Positions 1-8,585 of a stretch of DNA of 64,000 bases are shown one piece after another. A model generated the notes under the pieces. The model was not told where the DNA came from. It worked only from the letters and a program-made list of their open reading frames with translations, and searched no databases. Made by a program: the position numbers and the translations under genes. Source of the DNA: Sphingopyxis sp. H115 (lineage in GTDB: Bacteria > Pseudomonadota > Alphaproteobacteria > Sphingomonadales > Sphingomonadaceae). Each line of letters begins with the position of its first letter. Position 1 is the first letter of the stretch. Location of the stretch: assembly GCF_001468465.1 (NCBI RefSeq), contig NZ_LNSA01000021.1:1-64000 (forward strand). The letters run 5' to 3'.

Positions 1-2
1 TC

Positions 3-896
3 TATGGCAGCTTCCTCGAATTCGGAACGCTCGCGGGCTTTTCGTTCGGCGCGGCGCTGATGCTCGGCTATTCCTTGTACCTCGGCGATCAGGCGATGCA
101 CGAATGGGGCTGGCGCATTCCCTTCCTGATCGCGGGTCCGATCGGCCTCATCGGCATGTATGTGCGCTCCAAAATGGAGGATACGCCGATTTTCCGCGAG
201 GAAATGGCCTCGGCGGAACGGCGCGAACCGCCGGGCCTTGTCGCCCTGGTGCGCGACCATTGGCGCCCGCTGCTCGTCGTCGGCGGCCTCGTCGTCGCAT
301 TGAACGTCGTCAATTATTCGCTGCTCAGCTATATGCCGACCTATCTCCAGCGGCGCATCGGCCTGTCGAACGAAGAGGCACTACTCGTGCCGATCGTCGG
401 CATGCTCTTCATGATGGTCTTCCTGCCCTTCGCGGGCGCGTTGTCCGACCGCGTCGGCCGCCGCGCGATGTGGCGCTGGTCGCTGATCGGCCTGCTGCTC
501 GGCGTCGTGCCGCTCTATATGCTGATGGGGACGGGGTTCGCCGGCGCGCTGATCGCCTTCATGGCGCTCGGCCTGCTCTATGTGCCCCAGCTCGCGACGA
601 TCTCGGCCACCTTTCCGGCGATGTTCCCGACCGCGGTGCGCTTCGCGGGCTTCGCTATCGCCTATAATATCTCGACGTCGATTTTCGGCGGCACCGCGCC
701 GATGATCGGAAGCGGCCTGATCAGCCTGACCGGCGACCCACTGATGCCCGCTTATTATATGATGCTGGCCTGCCTCGTCGGGCTCGTCGCGCTCCGGTAC
801 ATGCCCGAAACGGCAGGACGTTCGTTGCGGGAAGATCCTTTTGCTTCGAATAGCCGAGCCTCGCCCGACAGGCACGGGGCGCCCTCGCCGCCATGA
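3..896 (+). CDS. MFS transporter, MHS/ProP-like, C-terminal part (5' end outside window)
   Basis: The frame is open from the first base, so this is the C-terminal ~297 residues of a major facilitator superfamily transporter of the inner membrane. About eight hydrophobic helices are visible. A DRVGRR motif after a helix near residue 145 matches the MFS inter-helix loop signature (D-R/K-x-G-R-R/K), and the hydrophilic MEDTPIF segment sits where the central loop of metabolite:H+ symporters (ProP, KgtP, ShiA) ends. The tail ends PETAGRSLRE, a common variant of the family's PETKG. The substrate cannot be read from the sequence. The gene lies outside the mobile element and appears native. Confidence 0.85.
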   Translation, partial: YGSFLEFGTLAGFSFGAALMLGYSLYLGDQAMHEWGWRIPFLIAGPIGLIGMYVRSKMEDTPIFREEMASAERREPPGLVALVRDHWRPLLVVGGLVVALNVVNYSLLSYMPTYLQRRIGLSNEEALLVPIVGMLFMMVFLPFAGALSDRVGRRAMWRWSLIGLLLGVVPLYMLMGTGFAGALIAFMALGLLYVPQLATISATFPAMFPTAVRFAGFAIAYNISTSIFGGTAPMIGSGLISLTGDPLMPAYYMMLACLVGLVALRYMPETAGRSLREDPFASNSRASPDRHGAPSPP

Positions 897-1021
897 TGAT
901 CAGCTTCGTTCCGAAGTGGTGCGCCGCGACCGGCGAAAATGAACAATACCGTTTCGCTATTGCTCTCTAGACTGCGCCTAGCGCTCAAGCGCCGCCATCC
1001 GGAATCTGCAACGGGTGGTGG

Positions 1022-1588
1022 TTAGCGGACATACGGCACACCACATTCCATGCAGTCACCCCACTGTCGGCTCTTTGGTGGACGAGTTTGGAAACGCCCC
1101 TTCAACTCGGATTCTTCAATAAGGAGGTCGAGTGCTTTCCCCATAGTGACGTTGCCACCCCAAAACTCGACCGACCATCTGTCAGTGACCTCTCCACCAT
1201 TATCGCCGACTGCGGGTACGAGGACGAGCCGATCAAAAGACTCCCCTAAGTTATAAGTTCGTGGTTCGGGACATGAAGGTAGGCGCCAATTGGCGCCCTG
1301 TTTTCCATCGCGTCGGCTTCTCGCCCGTTCAAAGAACGATGGCGAACGATAGATCACGAAATCTCTCGGGCGTCCTTCACCAATAAATATTTGATCGGCG
1401 CGGATAATTTCTGGTCGATTCTTGTCCGGGTCAAACGACTGAATAACCTGCCCGCTGATCAGCAATCCTCGACTAGCAACTTTGACTATCGTTTCAGTCA
1501 CAGGAGGGCCTATAAGTGAGCAAGCTTCCGCTGGCATCGATAACGACGCGCCTAAGGCAACGGCCAAGACTGCAAAACAATTAGCCAT
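1022..1588 (-). CDS. hypothetical exported protein, 188 aa
   Basis: I do not recognise the family. The first ~23 residues form a signal peptide (MANCFAVLAVALG..., hydrophobic core, AEA before Cys23), so the product is probably periplasmic; Cys23 could also suggest lipid attachment but the lipobox is poor. Further Cys residues occur in the middle and in a C-terminal CMECG stretch, so disulfides or metal binding are possible. The ATG is preceded by GAGG about 8 nt upstream. It lies just left of the putative att site, between the transporter and the element, and is read leftwards. Confidence 0.6.
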   Translation of the reverse strand: MANCFAVLAVALGASLSMPAEACSLIGPPVTETIVKVASRGLLISGQVIQSFDPDKNRPEIIRADQIFIGEGRPRDFVIYRSPSFFERARSRRDGKQGANWRLPSCPEPRTYNLGESFDRLVLVPAVGDNGGEVTDRWSVEFWGGNVTMGKALDLLIEESELKGRFQTRPPKSRQWGDCMECGVPYVR

Positions 1589-1703
1589 TGAGAGAACCTC
1601 GTTTGGGTGCCTGCATCAGATGATCGCTGAAAGTCGAGACGTTCCGCAATTGGTCGTGTGTGGACATCATCTCCGAGTTGGATGGGATGGCCACAACCGA
1701 CCG

Positions 1704-2153
1704 CTAGCGAACCTGTACGCTGGACGGAAAATCTCTAACCTCCAGCATCAGGGCTCCGAAAGAAGCGCGTCGGGGATCGAGATATTCCATCGATAGGCGC
1801 TCGGCATTTTCATCAATCCAAATAACACGACAGCGCCATCCAGAAAACCACGTGGCCACGTGGTTTTCCTGATCGGGTAGCACACAGATCTGTTCGCGGT
1901 GGATTTTCCAACGCCCGGAAAAGGGCACCGGTCCCCGCCCCAGAAGGGTTCCGGTCCAAGTGCCATCTGCTTCAAACCCTTCCCATATTTCCGTGTCGGC
2001 CCATCCTGGCAGCGAGTAACCGACAAATTTTCCCGATAGCAAAGCACGTATCGTGGAAGCTTCCGTCAATTGTCGTGGAGCAGACGTTTGCCCCGATGCT
2101 GGGAAGGCGGTCAAAGCCAAAAGTAGCGACGTCAACAGCGCGTGCAGTTTCAC
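1704..2153 (-). CDS. hypothetical exported protein, 149 aa
   Basis: Unknown function. I start it at GTG 2153 rather than further upstream because GGAGAG lies 6 nt before it and the product then begins with a clean signal peptide (MKLHALLTSLLLALTAFPASG, cut near ASG-QT). The mature part has aromatic-rich motifs typical of small beta-sheet periplasmic proteins (SLPGW, GRWKIHREQICVL, GWRCRVIWID). Two Cys residues could pair. It lies left of the putative att repeat, so it is probably native chromosome rather than element cargo. Confidence 0.6.
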   Translation of the reverse strand: MKLHALLTSLLLALTAFPASGQTSAPRQLTEASTIRALLSGKFVGYSLPGWADTEIWEGFEADGTWTGTLLGRGPVPFSGRWKIHREQICVLPDQENHVATWFSGWRCRVIWIDENAERLSMEYLDPRRASFGALMLEVRDFPSSVQVR

Positions 2154-2301
2154 ATGCTCTCCAAATCGCCGAAGGTCGTTACGATAGAGCCGGTAGGTTA
2201 ATGGCCGATTTCTAACCCAACGCACCGCAAGATGGGCCCGGCCCAAGGAATTTCGTAGCGTACTGCTCGCGGCAATATCGCGCCCAAGCGGACAATGGAG
2301 G

Positions 2302-2314
2302 ATGGTGCACCCGA
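2302..2314 (+). repeat. putative attL (13-bp direct repeat of tRNA 3' end)
   Basis: ATGGTGCACCCGA matches 20890-20902 exactly and in the same orientation. Twelve of the bases are the reverse complement of the last 12 nt of the tRNA-Arg gene (TCGGGTGCACCA). It falls in the gene-free region 2154-2387 at the boundary between native-looking genes and cargo. Confidence 0.65.
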
Positions 2315-2387
2315 AGTGAAAGTAATGGGCACTCAAGTCGCTGGGAAATTTCTGTAGTGCGGAGTTAATCATACCGTGACAGCAATC

Positions 2388-3854
2388 CTATTTGGCAACC
2401 TTCGGCGGCACCCTTCCATCCTGGTCGCGCTGCGCGGGAGCGGCTAGAGGCGCCGCTGGCTCGGGCTCCTCGTCCTTTTCTGCAGTTGTTGCATCGCCAG
2501 ACTTCGTGACGGACTGAGCGCTTCCTGCAGGAAGCTTGGGCGAGTCAGCGGACGGCACGAATAAAATCGCGGTCGCGGTTAACATCACCGCGAGCCCGCC
2601 GAGTTTAGCCGACATCTTTAACATATCTTCCGCTTTGCCGGTCGGATCGCTGACGAGTGCCTTATAGTCGTGTTTAGAGAGGAAACGATACAGCCGCGGC
2701 TGCCACTGCAACCGCACCTCTCGCTGGAGTTGCATGAAAGAAATGCCGGAGTGAATCGTGATCGCGACATAGATGCCCGCGATCGCCATGACGATGGCGA
2801 TGAGCCACGGACTCGTCGTGGTTGTGATGCGCGCAGCAATGAGGCCAACGCCAACCGCGAGGGCCCCTGCGACGGCGCCAATGATTTGCCTCGTCGCTTC
2901 GATGACCTTTGCGGTTTCGTCGGTGACACTTTTTCGAAGTTCGGCCAGCACCTTGAGCGTGTCACTGCTAAGACCGGCAAGCTGGATCTGATAAGCCGTT
3001 CGTGCACCGTCAAACGCGGCGCTAAGATTTTCGCGCAAGAACGAGGAAGCTTCCTCACCGCTGCCGCCGCAACGTGCGATTTCAGTGGCCAATAGGATAT
3101 GGCGCATCTCGGTTTCACGCTCGACTTCGAACACCCACTGCAGCGCCGTTTGCAACATTGCGAAGCCCTTGGCTTCTAGGGCGGTGATGAGGTCGTGATC
3201 GGCGGGCAATTGGAGATCGAGACGCGGAGGGCCCTTGAAGCGCAGCATCTGCCGTTCGGAATCATATTCGTCAGGCAGAGCAAGTATGAGGTTGCGAGCA
3301 GCGACCCGACTCCAGACGGAAGCGCTCGCATCTTCCAGCGTGATCGTCTCCCCTTCGCGCAGCAACCAGCGCCCCAGCGACTGGGGCACTCCACGCTGTC
3401 CCTGATACTCCCTGACCAGCGTTCGAGGGCTGCGCTGTGCGACATCGACGAGCGGTTCGACGACATCGACATCCCAAGCCGTTACGCAAAGCCCTTGCGC
3501 GAAGATCGAGCGGGTGAGCCGCGCGACCTGCCAATGATTACGCGCATCATCGCGCGCGAGCCACTCGCTAAACCCGACATTGGTTAGTAGTCGTAGGTCA
3601 TTTTTTGGCCCCGTCGGCTTGTCGATGATGACCTGAAAGGGACCGTAATCCTCATGAATCGTCTCAGCAGTCCATTCGCTGTTGGCTGCATCGAAGATAT
3701 GCGCTGGCCAATCGAGTCCTTCGGCCAAATTGAGCACTTCGACGGCGACCGCGGCTTCAAGGCGAGAGACGGCGACCGAGTGCTCGGCCTCGGCGACGAC
3801 CGCCCCTTCCGCATCCAGAACGTCAAGCCGCGCTGCGAGGTTCTCTATGGACAA
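2388..3854 (-). CDS. membrane protein partner of NdpA-like gene, 488 aa, unknown family
   Basis: I do not recognise the family. The N-terminal ~300 residues are soluble and mixed alpha/beta. From about residue 325 come two hydrophobic helices (GAVAGALAVGVGLIAARI; WLIAIVMAIAGIYVAI), then a basic amphipathic stretch, a third hydrophobic helix (GGLAVMLTATAILFV), and a Pro/Ala/Glu-rich tail. The start is set at TTG 3854: AGGAGG lies 6 nt upstream, and this leaves a 32-bp overlap with the upstream NdpA-like gene, implying translational coupling. An in-frame ATG at 3872 has no such site. The pairing suggests a DNA-binding sensor with a membrane-anchored partner, as in two-gene phage-defence systems, but this is inference. 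Confidence 0.7.
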   Translation of the reverse strand: MSIENLAARLDVLDAEGAVVAEAEHSVAVSRLEAAVAVEVLNLAEGLDWPAHIFDAANSEWTAETIHEDYGPFQVIIDKPTGPKNDLRLLTNVGFSEWLARDDARNHWQVARLTRSIFAQGLCVTAWDVDVVEPLVDVAQRSPRTLVREYQGQRGVPQSLGRWLLREGETITLEDASASVWSRVAARNLILALPDEYDSERQMLRFKGPPRLDLQLPADHDLITALEAKGFAMLQTALQWVFEVERETEMRHILLATEIARCGGSGEEASSFLRENLSAAFDGARTAYQIQLAGLSSDTLKVLAELRKSVTDETAKVIEATRQIIGAVAGALAVGVGLIAARITTTTSPWLIAIVMAIAGIYVAITIHSGISFMQLQREVRLQWQPRLYRFLSKHDYKALVSDPTGKAEDMLKMSAKLGGLAVMLTATAILFVPSADSPKLPAGSAQSVTKSGDATTAEKDEEPEPAAPLAAPAQRDQDGRVPPKVAK

Positions 3855-4875
3855 TGCTATCCTCCTCGACATGACGCGTTGTGATCGTGATAACTTCGCC
3901 CCCATTGGCAGTGGAGATACGCTCGACGTTGGTTGTGCCTACCCGGTCGGGATAAAACAGGAGAACGCCTTCGGTCGTCCGAACACGACGTATGGCGGGG
4001 TTGCGCAATTGCTGCCGATCAGGTGGAAACTCGAGACCTTCAAGTTTCGCTGACCGCATCTTGCGCCGCACGGCGCCTTGGATGCGGGATCGCGCATCCT
4101 CGTCTTCCGGATTTCCAGCGGCGGCGAGAATGGCATCTTGGATCGCAGCCTCGTCGATGCGCTGCCGTCCGGCGAGCGCGGTCTTGGCTTCGCGAAATGC
4201 TAACGGCACATTCTGGTCCGGAAGCAGTTCCCTGATATCCTTCAGCACTTTGCTCACCGCTTCGATCATTTTCTGCGTGAGTTGCTCGTCGGTCCTCGTC
4301 CGGACGACGTGAAGGTAATTGGCGAAATAGTCTCCGATGTCCGGTGCGGATTTCATCCGATCGCGCGCACAAATTGCCGCTTCCGCTGTGCCATTTACGA
4401 CGCGAACTAGTGCGGCCTTCTGGATCGCGCGTTTGTCGGCAACGAACGCTTGAACGATCAATCGGAGGAGATTGGCGCCCTCCTCCTCTTGCCGTTCGAT
4501 GACCTCCTGATAGTCATATTTTATAAGGCTGTAGATGCGGACCGCCGGATCCGCGGTGCGTAGTTCGAAAATGAAAAACGCGCCGTCTCGGCTACCGCCG
4601 TGATGGAAACGCGCAAATTCCCGAGACAGAGCCTGCCCGCCGATCTCGAATGCATCGTCACCTCGAGCCATCCGCTCAAGTTGTACCTTAGTGCGCGAGT
4701 CAGGATGAAGTTCAAAAACAGGTGCGACATCGGTATCGCGAATGCGCTCAATAAAAAAAGCCGAATGTTCGACGCCGCGGGCCGCCTGAGGTTGAAACTC
4801 TTCATCCCCTACGACATGAAGGATCATATTCTCGATACGAAGCTGCGCGAGTTCGTCTTCCCGAATAAATGCCAA
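3823..4875 (-). CDS. NdpA/YejK-like nucleoid-associated protein, 350 aa
   Basis: The length and order of segments match the NdpA family (E. coli YejK, 335 aa). An N-terminal block contains ENMILHVVGD; then comes the segment LSREFARFHHGG-DGAFFIFEL, aligning with RLRDELAKYPFADGGFVLF of YejK. Next is a central DIGDYFANYLHVVRTRTDEQLT block equivalent to the YejK region ending with FFMDFLGAS. The C-terminal part has EFPPDRQQLR, matching the FPADRSTLRQL region. The TTG start at 4875 has AGGGAGG 5 nt upstream; the longer ORF (TTG 4929) lacks a good site. It is first in a two-gene unit with the membrane protein. In the defence-gene context it may sense or bind phage DNA rather than serve the host nucleoid; that role is inference. 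Confidence 0.7.
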   Translation of the reverse strand: MAFIREDELAQLRIENMILHVVGDEEFQPQAARGVEHSAFFIERIRDTDVAPVFELHPDSRTKVQLERMARGDDAFEIGGQALSREFARFHHGGSRDGAFFIFELRTADPAVRIYSLIKYDYQEVIERQEEEGANLLRLIVQAFVADKRAIQKAALVRVVNGTAEAAICARDRMKSAPDIGDYFANYLHVVRTRTDEQLTQKMIEAVSKVLKDIRELLPDQNVPLAFREAKTALAGRQRIDEAAIQDAILAAAGNPEDEDARSRIQGAVRRKMRSAKLEGLEFPPDRQQLRNPAIRRVRTTEGVLLFYPDRVGTTNVERISTANGGEVITITTRHVEEDSIVHREPRSAA

Positions 4876-5002
4876 TATGTCCTCCCTACAATATTCGGGA
4901 TATCTAGTGATGCGGCGGTCCCCGCGCAAATCAATCGTCCACTGCGGAGCAATCTTTGTGCAAATCGCTGACTTTCTGCTCTCCGAGGTCTAACTCAGTC
5001 AA
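4876..5002. promoter_or_regulatory. divergent intergenic region between NdpA-like gene and 204-aa gene
   Basis: 127 bp separate two divergent transcription units, so promoters for both must lie here. No operator or strong sigma-70 consensus could be assigned by eye. Confidence 0.35.
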
Positions 5003-5617
5003 ATGTCGAGACGCACGAAAGCCCATGAATGGGAAATGCACCCGGAGCTTCTGACATCCATTCGCTCACCTTGGGAAAAGTATCGAAAGGTCGATTGGAA
5101 CTTTGCACGGTATGAAGACGCCGTTTTCACCCGACCCTGCGATCCCGAGGCGGTAGTTTATTCAGCTCTCGACTTCTGTGTCGCCGTGGTAGCGTTACGC
5201 GATTGGACGAGAAAAACCCTCACACGCGATTTGCGCACCGGCGGGAAAGCCCTGCCATCGGTTCTGGCATCTGTTAGTGAGTTTCCTGCGCTCGTGGCAC
5301 AGCGGGTCCGATGGCAAGCAGCAATAGAGGCGATAGCCAACACTACAAAACATGCGGAATACCGCGACACGGGCTGGCCGATGGGGTTGGCCCGCCCCAG
5401 CAGCTTCTACCCTCCGTTTCTCCAGGCCGAACATGAAGCTTGCAAAGACGGACTCGAGCTGTTCGCGTTCATGCACAAATACAAGGACGTGACGTGGTGG
5501 GACATCTCGTTGCGCCAGCATCCGTCTGAAGAGGCGGAACCAGGCTATGTTGCATTTGGAGATGTGCTCGACCAATGGGCTGGAATCTTGAAAGATTTGG
5601 GTTATCAGGATGACTAG
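5003..5617 (+). CDS. hypothetical protein, 204 aa, element cargo
   Basis: Unknown family. The protein is soluble, rich in Trp, Tyr and His, with no signal peptide or membrane helix. The middle looks alpha-helical (LVAQRVRWQAAIEAIANTTKHAEYRD), and two WD/WW-rich stretches (WEKYRKVDWNF, DVTWWDIS) frame it. The first half contains CDPEAVVYSALDFCVAVVAL. It is transcribed divergently from the NdpA-like/membrane pair, and could be a regulator or third part of that module or independent cargo; the sequence does not decide. Confidence 0.6.
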   Translation: MSRRTKAHEWEMHPELLTSIRSPWEKYRKVDWNFARYEDAVFTRPCDPEAVVYSALDFCVAVVALRDWTRKTLTRDLRTGGKALPSVLASVSEFPALVAQRVRWQAAIEAIANTTKHAEYRDTGWPMGLARPSSFYPPFLQAEHEACKDGLELFAFMHKYKDVTWWDISLRQHPSEEAEPGYVAFGDVLDQWAGILKDLGYQDD

Positions 5618-5846
5618 TCAATAAAATCGGACATGACGGCTACGAAAGATAATCCGCTGTCGCGGTCCATTTCCACCCGGCGAGCTTTCGGCCTGCAGAT
5701 TGGGAACTTGTGGCGGTCCCGATCGGGACCCTTCGTCAACGTAGCAGCTCCACTCTCTGGATCGAAGCCAAGCAGCTTCGCAATGGCACATGGTAGGCGG
5801 CGCCGAAGTGGTCGGGACGTGGAAAGCAATCGTGGTCCAAATACCG

Positions 5847-6809
5847 CTATTCTCTAACCTCCACTTCGGCTCCAGAATCGTCGCTCTCTGTCAGCGCCTC
5901 GCCGTCATCTGCGCCGACTTCGCCTTGTGCGATTAGATCGGCAAGGTTTACCGCGCGGACCAGCGAACGCTTAATCTGCGAGGTGAAAGCGTTCTTTGCC
6001 GGCGCGTCTTGATACAAGATCGCGTTCTGCAGGCTGGAATGGCTTGTGCCTTCGACCGTCACCAGTGTCGGGCGGAATTCGCCGGGGCGGGCTGGATCGG
6101 CTTCCAGCCGATAGGTCATGAAGACGATATTCACTTGCGCGTTCTTCACATCCGCCGAACGGATGAAGTCCGCGCGCGCGACGATATAGCGATATACCTG
6201 TTCCGGGATCACCGCGACGATCTTGGACTTCCAATGATGGTGGAAGTAGCCCTTCCGGATCAGTTGCGTAATGTAACGCTTATATACGTTATCCCAATTT
6301 AGCCCATAAGTTGGGCGTTTGGGCAGGTCCGTCCCGGCGCGGATTGCCTGATAGGCTGGGAAGATTGAGCCGGTAATGTCGATCGCCTGAAGCTCCACGG
6401 AGAGGAACCGGTCCACTTCACCGTCATCTTGAACGTCGGCAATGACGAAATCGACATTGCCGAACCCGGCCATTTTCACCTCCGGCGCGACCATGGGGTT
6501 CTTGGGCGCGTCGCCGGGCCAGCAATGCGCGACAACTTCCGTCAGAAAGTCGACTGCATAAAAGCGTTTTGGGCAAACGAAGATCAGGTCTTCCGCCGGA
6601 TCAGGCTCGCCGTCGGACCGCCGCCAGAGTGTGCAGACAGGATAGGGTTCGTTGGGAAGCTGGGTGCTACGTTTCGGGCAGCGGGTTTTGATGTAGGGGC
6701 AAATGAAACCCGTCGCGGAAGGATCAGCCCCCTTCCGCGCCGTTTGTCCCAAAATTTCGCCGACTATTGTTTCCGGATCACACGGCAACCGCCACCCCCT
6801 CGTGTCCAT
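5847..6809 (-). CDS. NotI-family type II restriction endonuclease
   Basis: This should cut double-stranded DNA at the site protected by the adjacent methyltransferase. Four Cys near residues 37, 44, 59 and 79 (CPYIKTRC, VC, VCPKRF) fit the Cys4 iron site of NotI. The PD-(D/E)XK core follows: Glu near 110, Asp at 120 (NVDFVIADV), then Glu139-x-Gln141 (SVELQAID), the E-x-Q variant known from NotI. Length 320 aa is typical. The ORF overlaps the methyltransferase 3' end by 32 bp from ATG 6809. A TTG at 6788 with GAGGGGG 6 nt upstream is an alternative start. NotI itself cuts GCGGCCGC; whether this enzyme does is not shown. Confidence 0.85.
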   Translation of the reverse strand: MDTRGWRLPCDPETIVGEILGQTARKGADPSATGFICPYIKTRCPKRSTQLPNEPYPVCTLWRRSDGEPDPAEDLIFVCPKRFYAVDFLTEVVAHCWPGDAPKNPMVAPEVKMAGFGNVDFVIADVQDDGEVDRFLSVELQAIDITGSIFPAYQAIRAGTDLPKRPTYGLNWDNVYKRYITQLIRKGYFHHHWKSKIVAVIPEQVYRYIVARADFIRSADVKNAQVNIVFMTYRLEADPARPGEFRPTLVTVEGTSHSSLQNAILYQDAPAKNAFTSQIKRSLVRAVNLADLIAQGEVGADDGEALTESDDSGAEVEVRE

Positions 6810-7941
6810 GAGCAGCGCGCCCCGGCGCCAGCGTCATGGTATCGGAGAGGATAAGCGATTCCGCAACCCTTCGACCGAGCAATGGGGGAACCGCATTGCC
6901 GACCTGAACATACTGCTCGGTCCGACTTCCCTGAAAATCGAAGAAGTCCGGGAAGGACTGAAGTCGTGCTGCTTCGCGAACCGTGAACGAACGGTCCTGG
7001 ACAGGATGGATATATGCACCCCAGTGAATGTCACACTTTGTCAGGACTGTGCACGACAGGTCCGTCTTGCGGGGGCGACCATAACGCTTTGTATGATCGC
7101 TGCGCTTCGCCTTCTGCATCCCGGACGGAAGCAGTTCGCGGGGGATGTCTCGCCACGATCCGCCCGGCGGAATGTGTTTCATGCGGTCTTCATTGATCCG
7201 CGCCAGCCGACCCGGTGCGTGATTGAACAGTTCCCGGCAATCACCACGCAGGATCGCTTGGTAGCCGTTCTTCGGACTCGAAGCATAGTCGCGCGGAACA
7301 ATCGCGTCGCCATTACGGATGACGGGAAGGTCGGAAATGGCATCCCAGACGGTAACGAAGGGTTCAAGGTCGGGACCGTGCGTCGCATTCGGAAAAAGGA
7401 TCGGCGCACCCGTCCGCGTGGCAATGAAGAACACGCGGCGGCGCTCTTGCGGGACGCCGTATTCTTCAGCCTTCAATACGCGCATTTCAACCCGATAGCC
7501 GAGGGCTTCAATTTCCGCGAAAATCTGACGGACGATCGCGCCACCAGCAATTGATGTGATCCCGGTCACGTTTTCCATGACCAGCCAGCGCGGCATGATC
7601 CCTTCGACTATCCTCAGATATTCCCTGAAAAGACCCGCGCGCGGATCTTGTGCGCCACGATGATGGTTATAGACTGAATACCCTTGGCAGGGCGGACCGC
7701 CTACAATTACATCAAGTTCGCCCTTCGCAATCCCAGCTACATCCAGAAGCTGTTCCGGCGTAATTTTCTGAATCGGCCCACCAATAAACGTGGCTTCCCG
7801 GTGAGTCGCCGCGAAGGTTCGCCCAGCAATGTCGTCAAAGTCTTGTCCGGCCAGCACATGGAACCCGGCTTGCCTAAACCCTTCCGACAGGCCGCCCGCG
7901 CCACAAAAGAGGTCGATTGCCGTCAATTCGCGCCTGTTCAT
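6778..7941 (-). CDS. DNA (cytosine-5) methyltransferase of the NotI-like R-M system
   Basis: Transfers methyl from S-adenosylmethionine to C5 of cytosine. All landmarks are present: motif I DLFCGAGGLSEGF (residues 10-22), motif IV GGPPCQGYSV with catalytic Cys85, motif VI MENVTG near 123, motif VIII QERRRVFF, and the C-terminal RLQSFPD and QVGNAVPP motifs. At 387 aa it is full length. The ATG overlaps the stop of the upstream RHH gene (ATGA), and the 3' end overlaps the restriction gene, giving an operon in the order regulator-methylase-nuclease, which lets protection be made before cutting. Confidence 0.93.
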   Translation of the reverse strand: MNRRELTAIDLFCGAGGLSEGFRQAGFHVLAGQDFDDIAGRTFAATHREATFIGGPIQKITPEQLLDVAGIAKGELDVIVGGPPCQGYSVYNHHRGAQDPRAGLFREYLRIVEGIMPRWLVMENVTGITSIAGGAIVRQIFAEIEALGYRVEMRVLKAEEYGVPQERRRVFFIATRTGAPILFPNATHGPDLEPFVTVWDAISDLPVIRNGDAIVPRDYASSPKNGYQAILRGDCRELFNHAPGRLARINEDRMKHIPPGGSWRDIPRELLPSGMQKAKRSDHTKRYGRPRKTDLSCTVLTKCDIHWGAYIHPVQDRSFTVREAARLQSFPDFFDFQGSRTEQYVQVGNAVPPLLGRRVAESLILSDTMTLAPGRAAHGHEGVAVAV

Positions 7942-8132
7942 CGCTTTCCCCCTCTACCGGCGACTAAGGTGAGCGATTGCTCTTGATCTTCGTTTCCTGC
8001 ACGTTGAAGAAGGTCGCAGATCGCACGGCGGCCTAGCCAAGCTTTCGAAGCCTTTTCCCGTTTTGCTAAGGCAGAAAGCTGGACGGCTTCGTCATCTGAC
8101 AGGTTCACCGTGACCCGATTCTTCGACGCCAT
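7938..8132 (-). CDS. small RHH (CopG-like) DNA-binding protein, possible R-M controller, 64 aa
   Basis: The N-terminal KNRVTVNLSDDEAVQLSALA has the beta-strand plus two-helix pattern of ribbon-helix-helix proteins, and the following LGRRAICDLLQRA fits the second helix. Start ATG 8132 has GAGGG about 8 nt upstream; the longer ORF encodes an implausible N-terminus. It overlaps the methyltransferase start by ATGA. Its place at the head of the operon suggests it represses or times R-M expression, a job usually done by HTH controller proteins, so an RHH controller would be unusual. Function is inference. Confidence 0.6.
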   Translation of the reverse strand: MASKNRVTVNLSDDEAVQLSALAKREKASKAWLGRRAICDLLQRAGNEDQEQSLTLVAGRGGKR

Positions 8133-8585
8133 TACATCCCTCGCAAAGCCGCAAGGTGCAGCACTGTGCATCACCGTATGCAATGAAATGGCCCAGGGCA
8201 AGGAACAATGTCTCCAATTTGATGTTTGATATTGATGAGAACATATCATGAACGTGCGTATACCGTCAAACCGGCAAAAGACAAGAACCGCTCATCATGA
8301 CCGGCAGACTGAAGGTAAGATAAATCCCGTCGCCCGCGTCTTTCACCGGCTGGGGATAGCCGGATGCCGACCGACGTCCGATCCGTCGTGTGTGGATCGA
8401 AGGATAAGCTAGGTCAGCCCATAAAGCCCTTATGATGTGTGCAACGGGCGCCATTCCGGGCAGCGATCGAGCGGCCTACTCTTCGAACCGTCTTCAGAAG
8501 ATAGGAGCTAAGACCTTTACGTTCGTCATCAAGCGCGAAGCGGACCAGCAATCGGTCCGCTTCGCGTTATTAAGACAGGGCGATA
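8133..8585. other. gene-poor stretch upstream of R-M operon
   Basis: About 450 bp with no convincing gene. The left half must carry the promoter of the R-M operon. The right end holds a perfect 13-bp hairpin (listed separately). ORFs here of about 60 codons have poor composition and no ribosome-binding site. Confidence 0.5.
8534..8566 (-). terminator. 13-bp hairpin, probable terminator of exonuclease-like gene
   Basis: CGCGAAGCGGACC pairs perfectly with GGTCCGCTTCGCG around a 7-nt loop, 20 bp beyond the stop of the leftward gene at 8586. Neither side has a long T tract, so it may be a weak intrinsic terminator or an RNA-stabilising hairpin. Confidence 0.5.

Noticed and set aside
1008..1022. 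GGGTGGTGG as a second att-like repeat
   Set aside because: Only partly resembles the tRNA end; the exact 13-bp match at 2302 is far better.
5633..5857. 74-aa ORF between the 204-aa gene and the NotI-like gene (and its mirror 5614-5829)
   Set aside because: No ribosome-binding site or homologous feature; both strands are open, so no decision possible.
8266..8454. 62-aa leftward ORF
   Set aside because: No ribosome-binding site and unconvincing composition.
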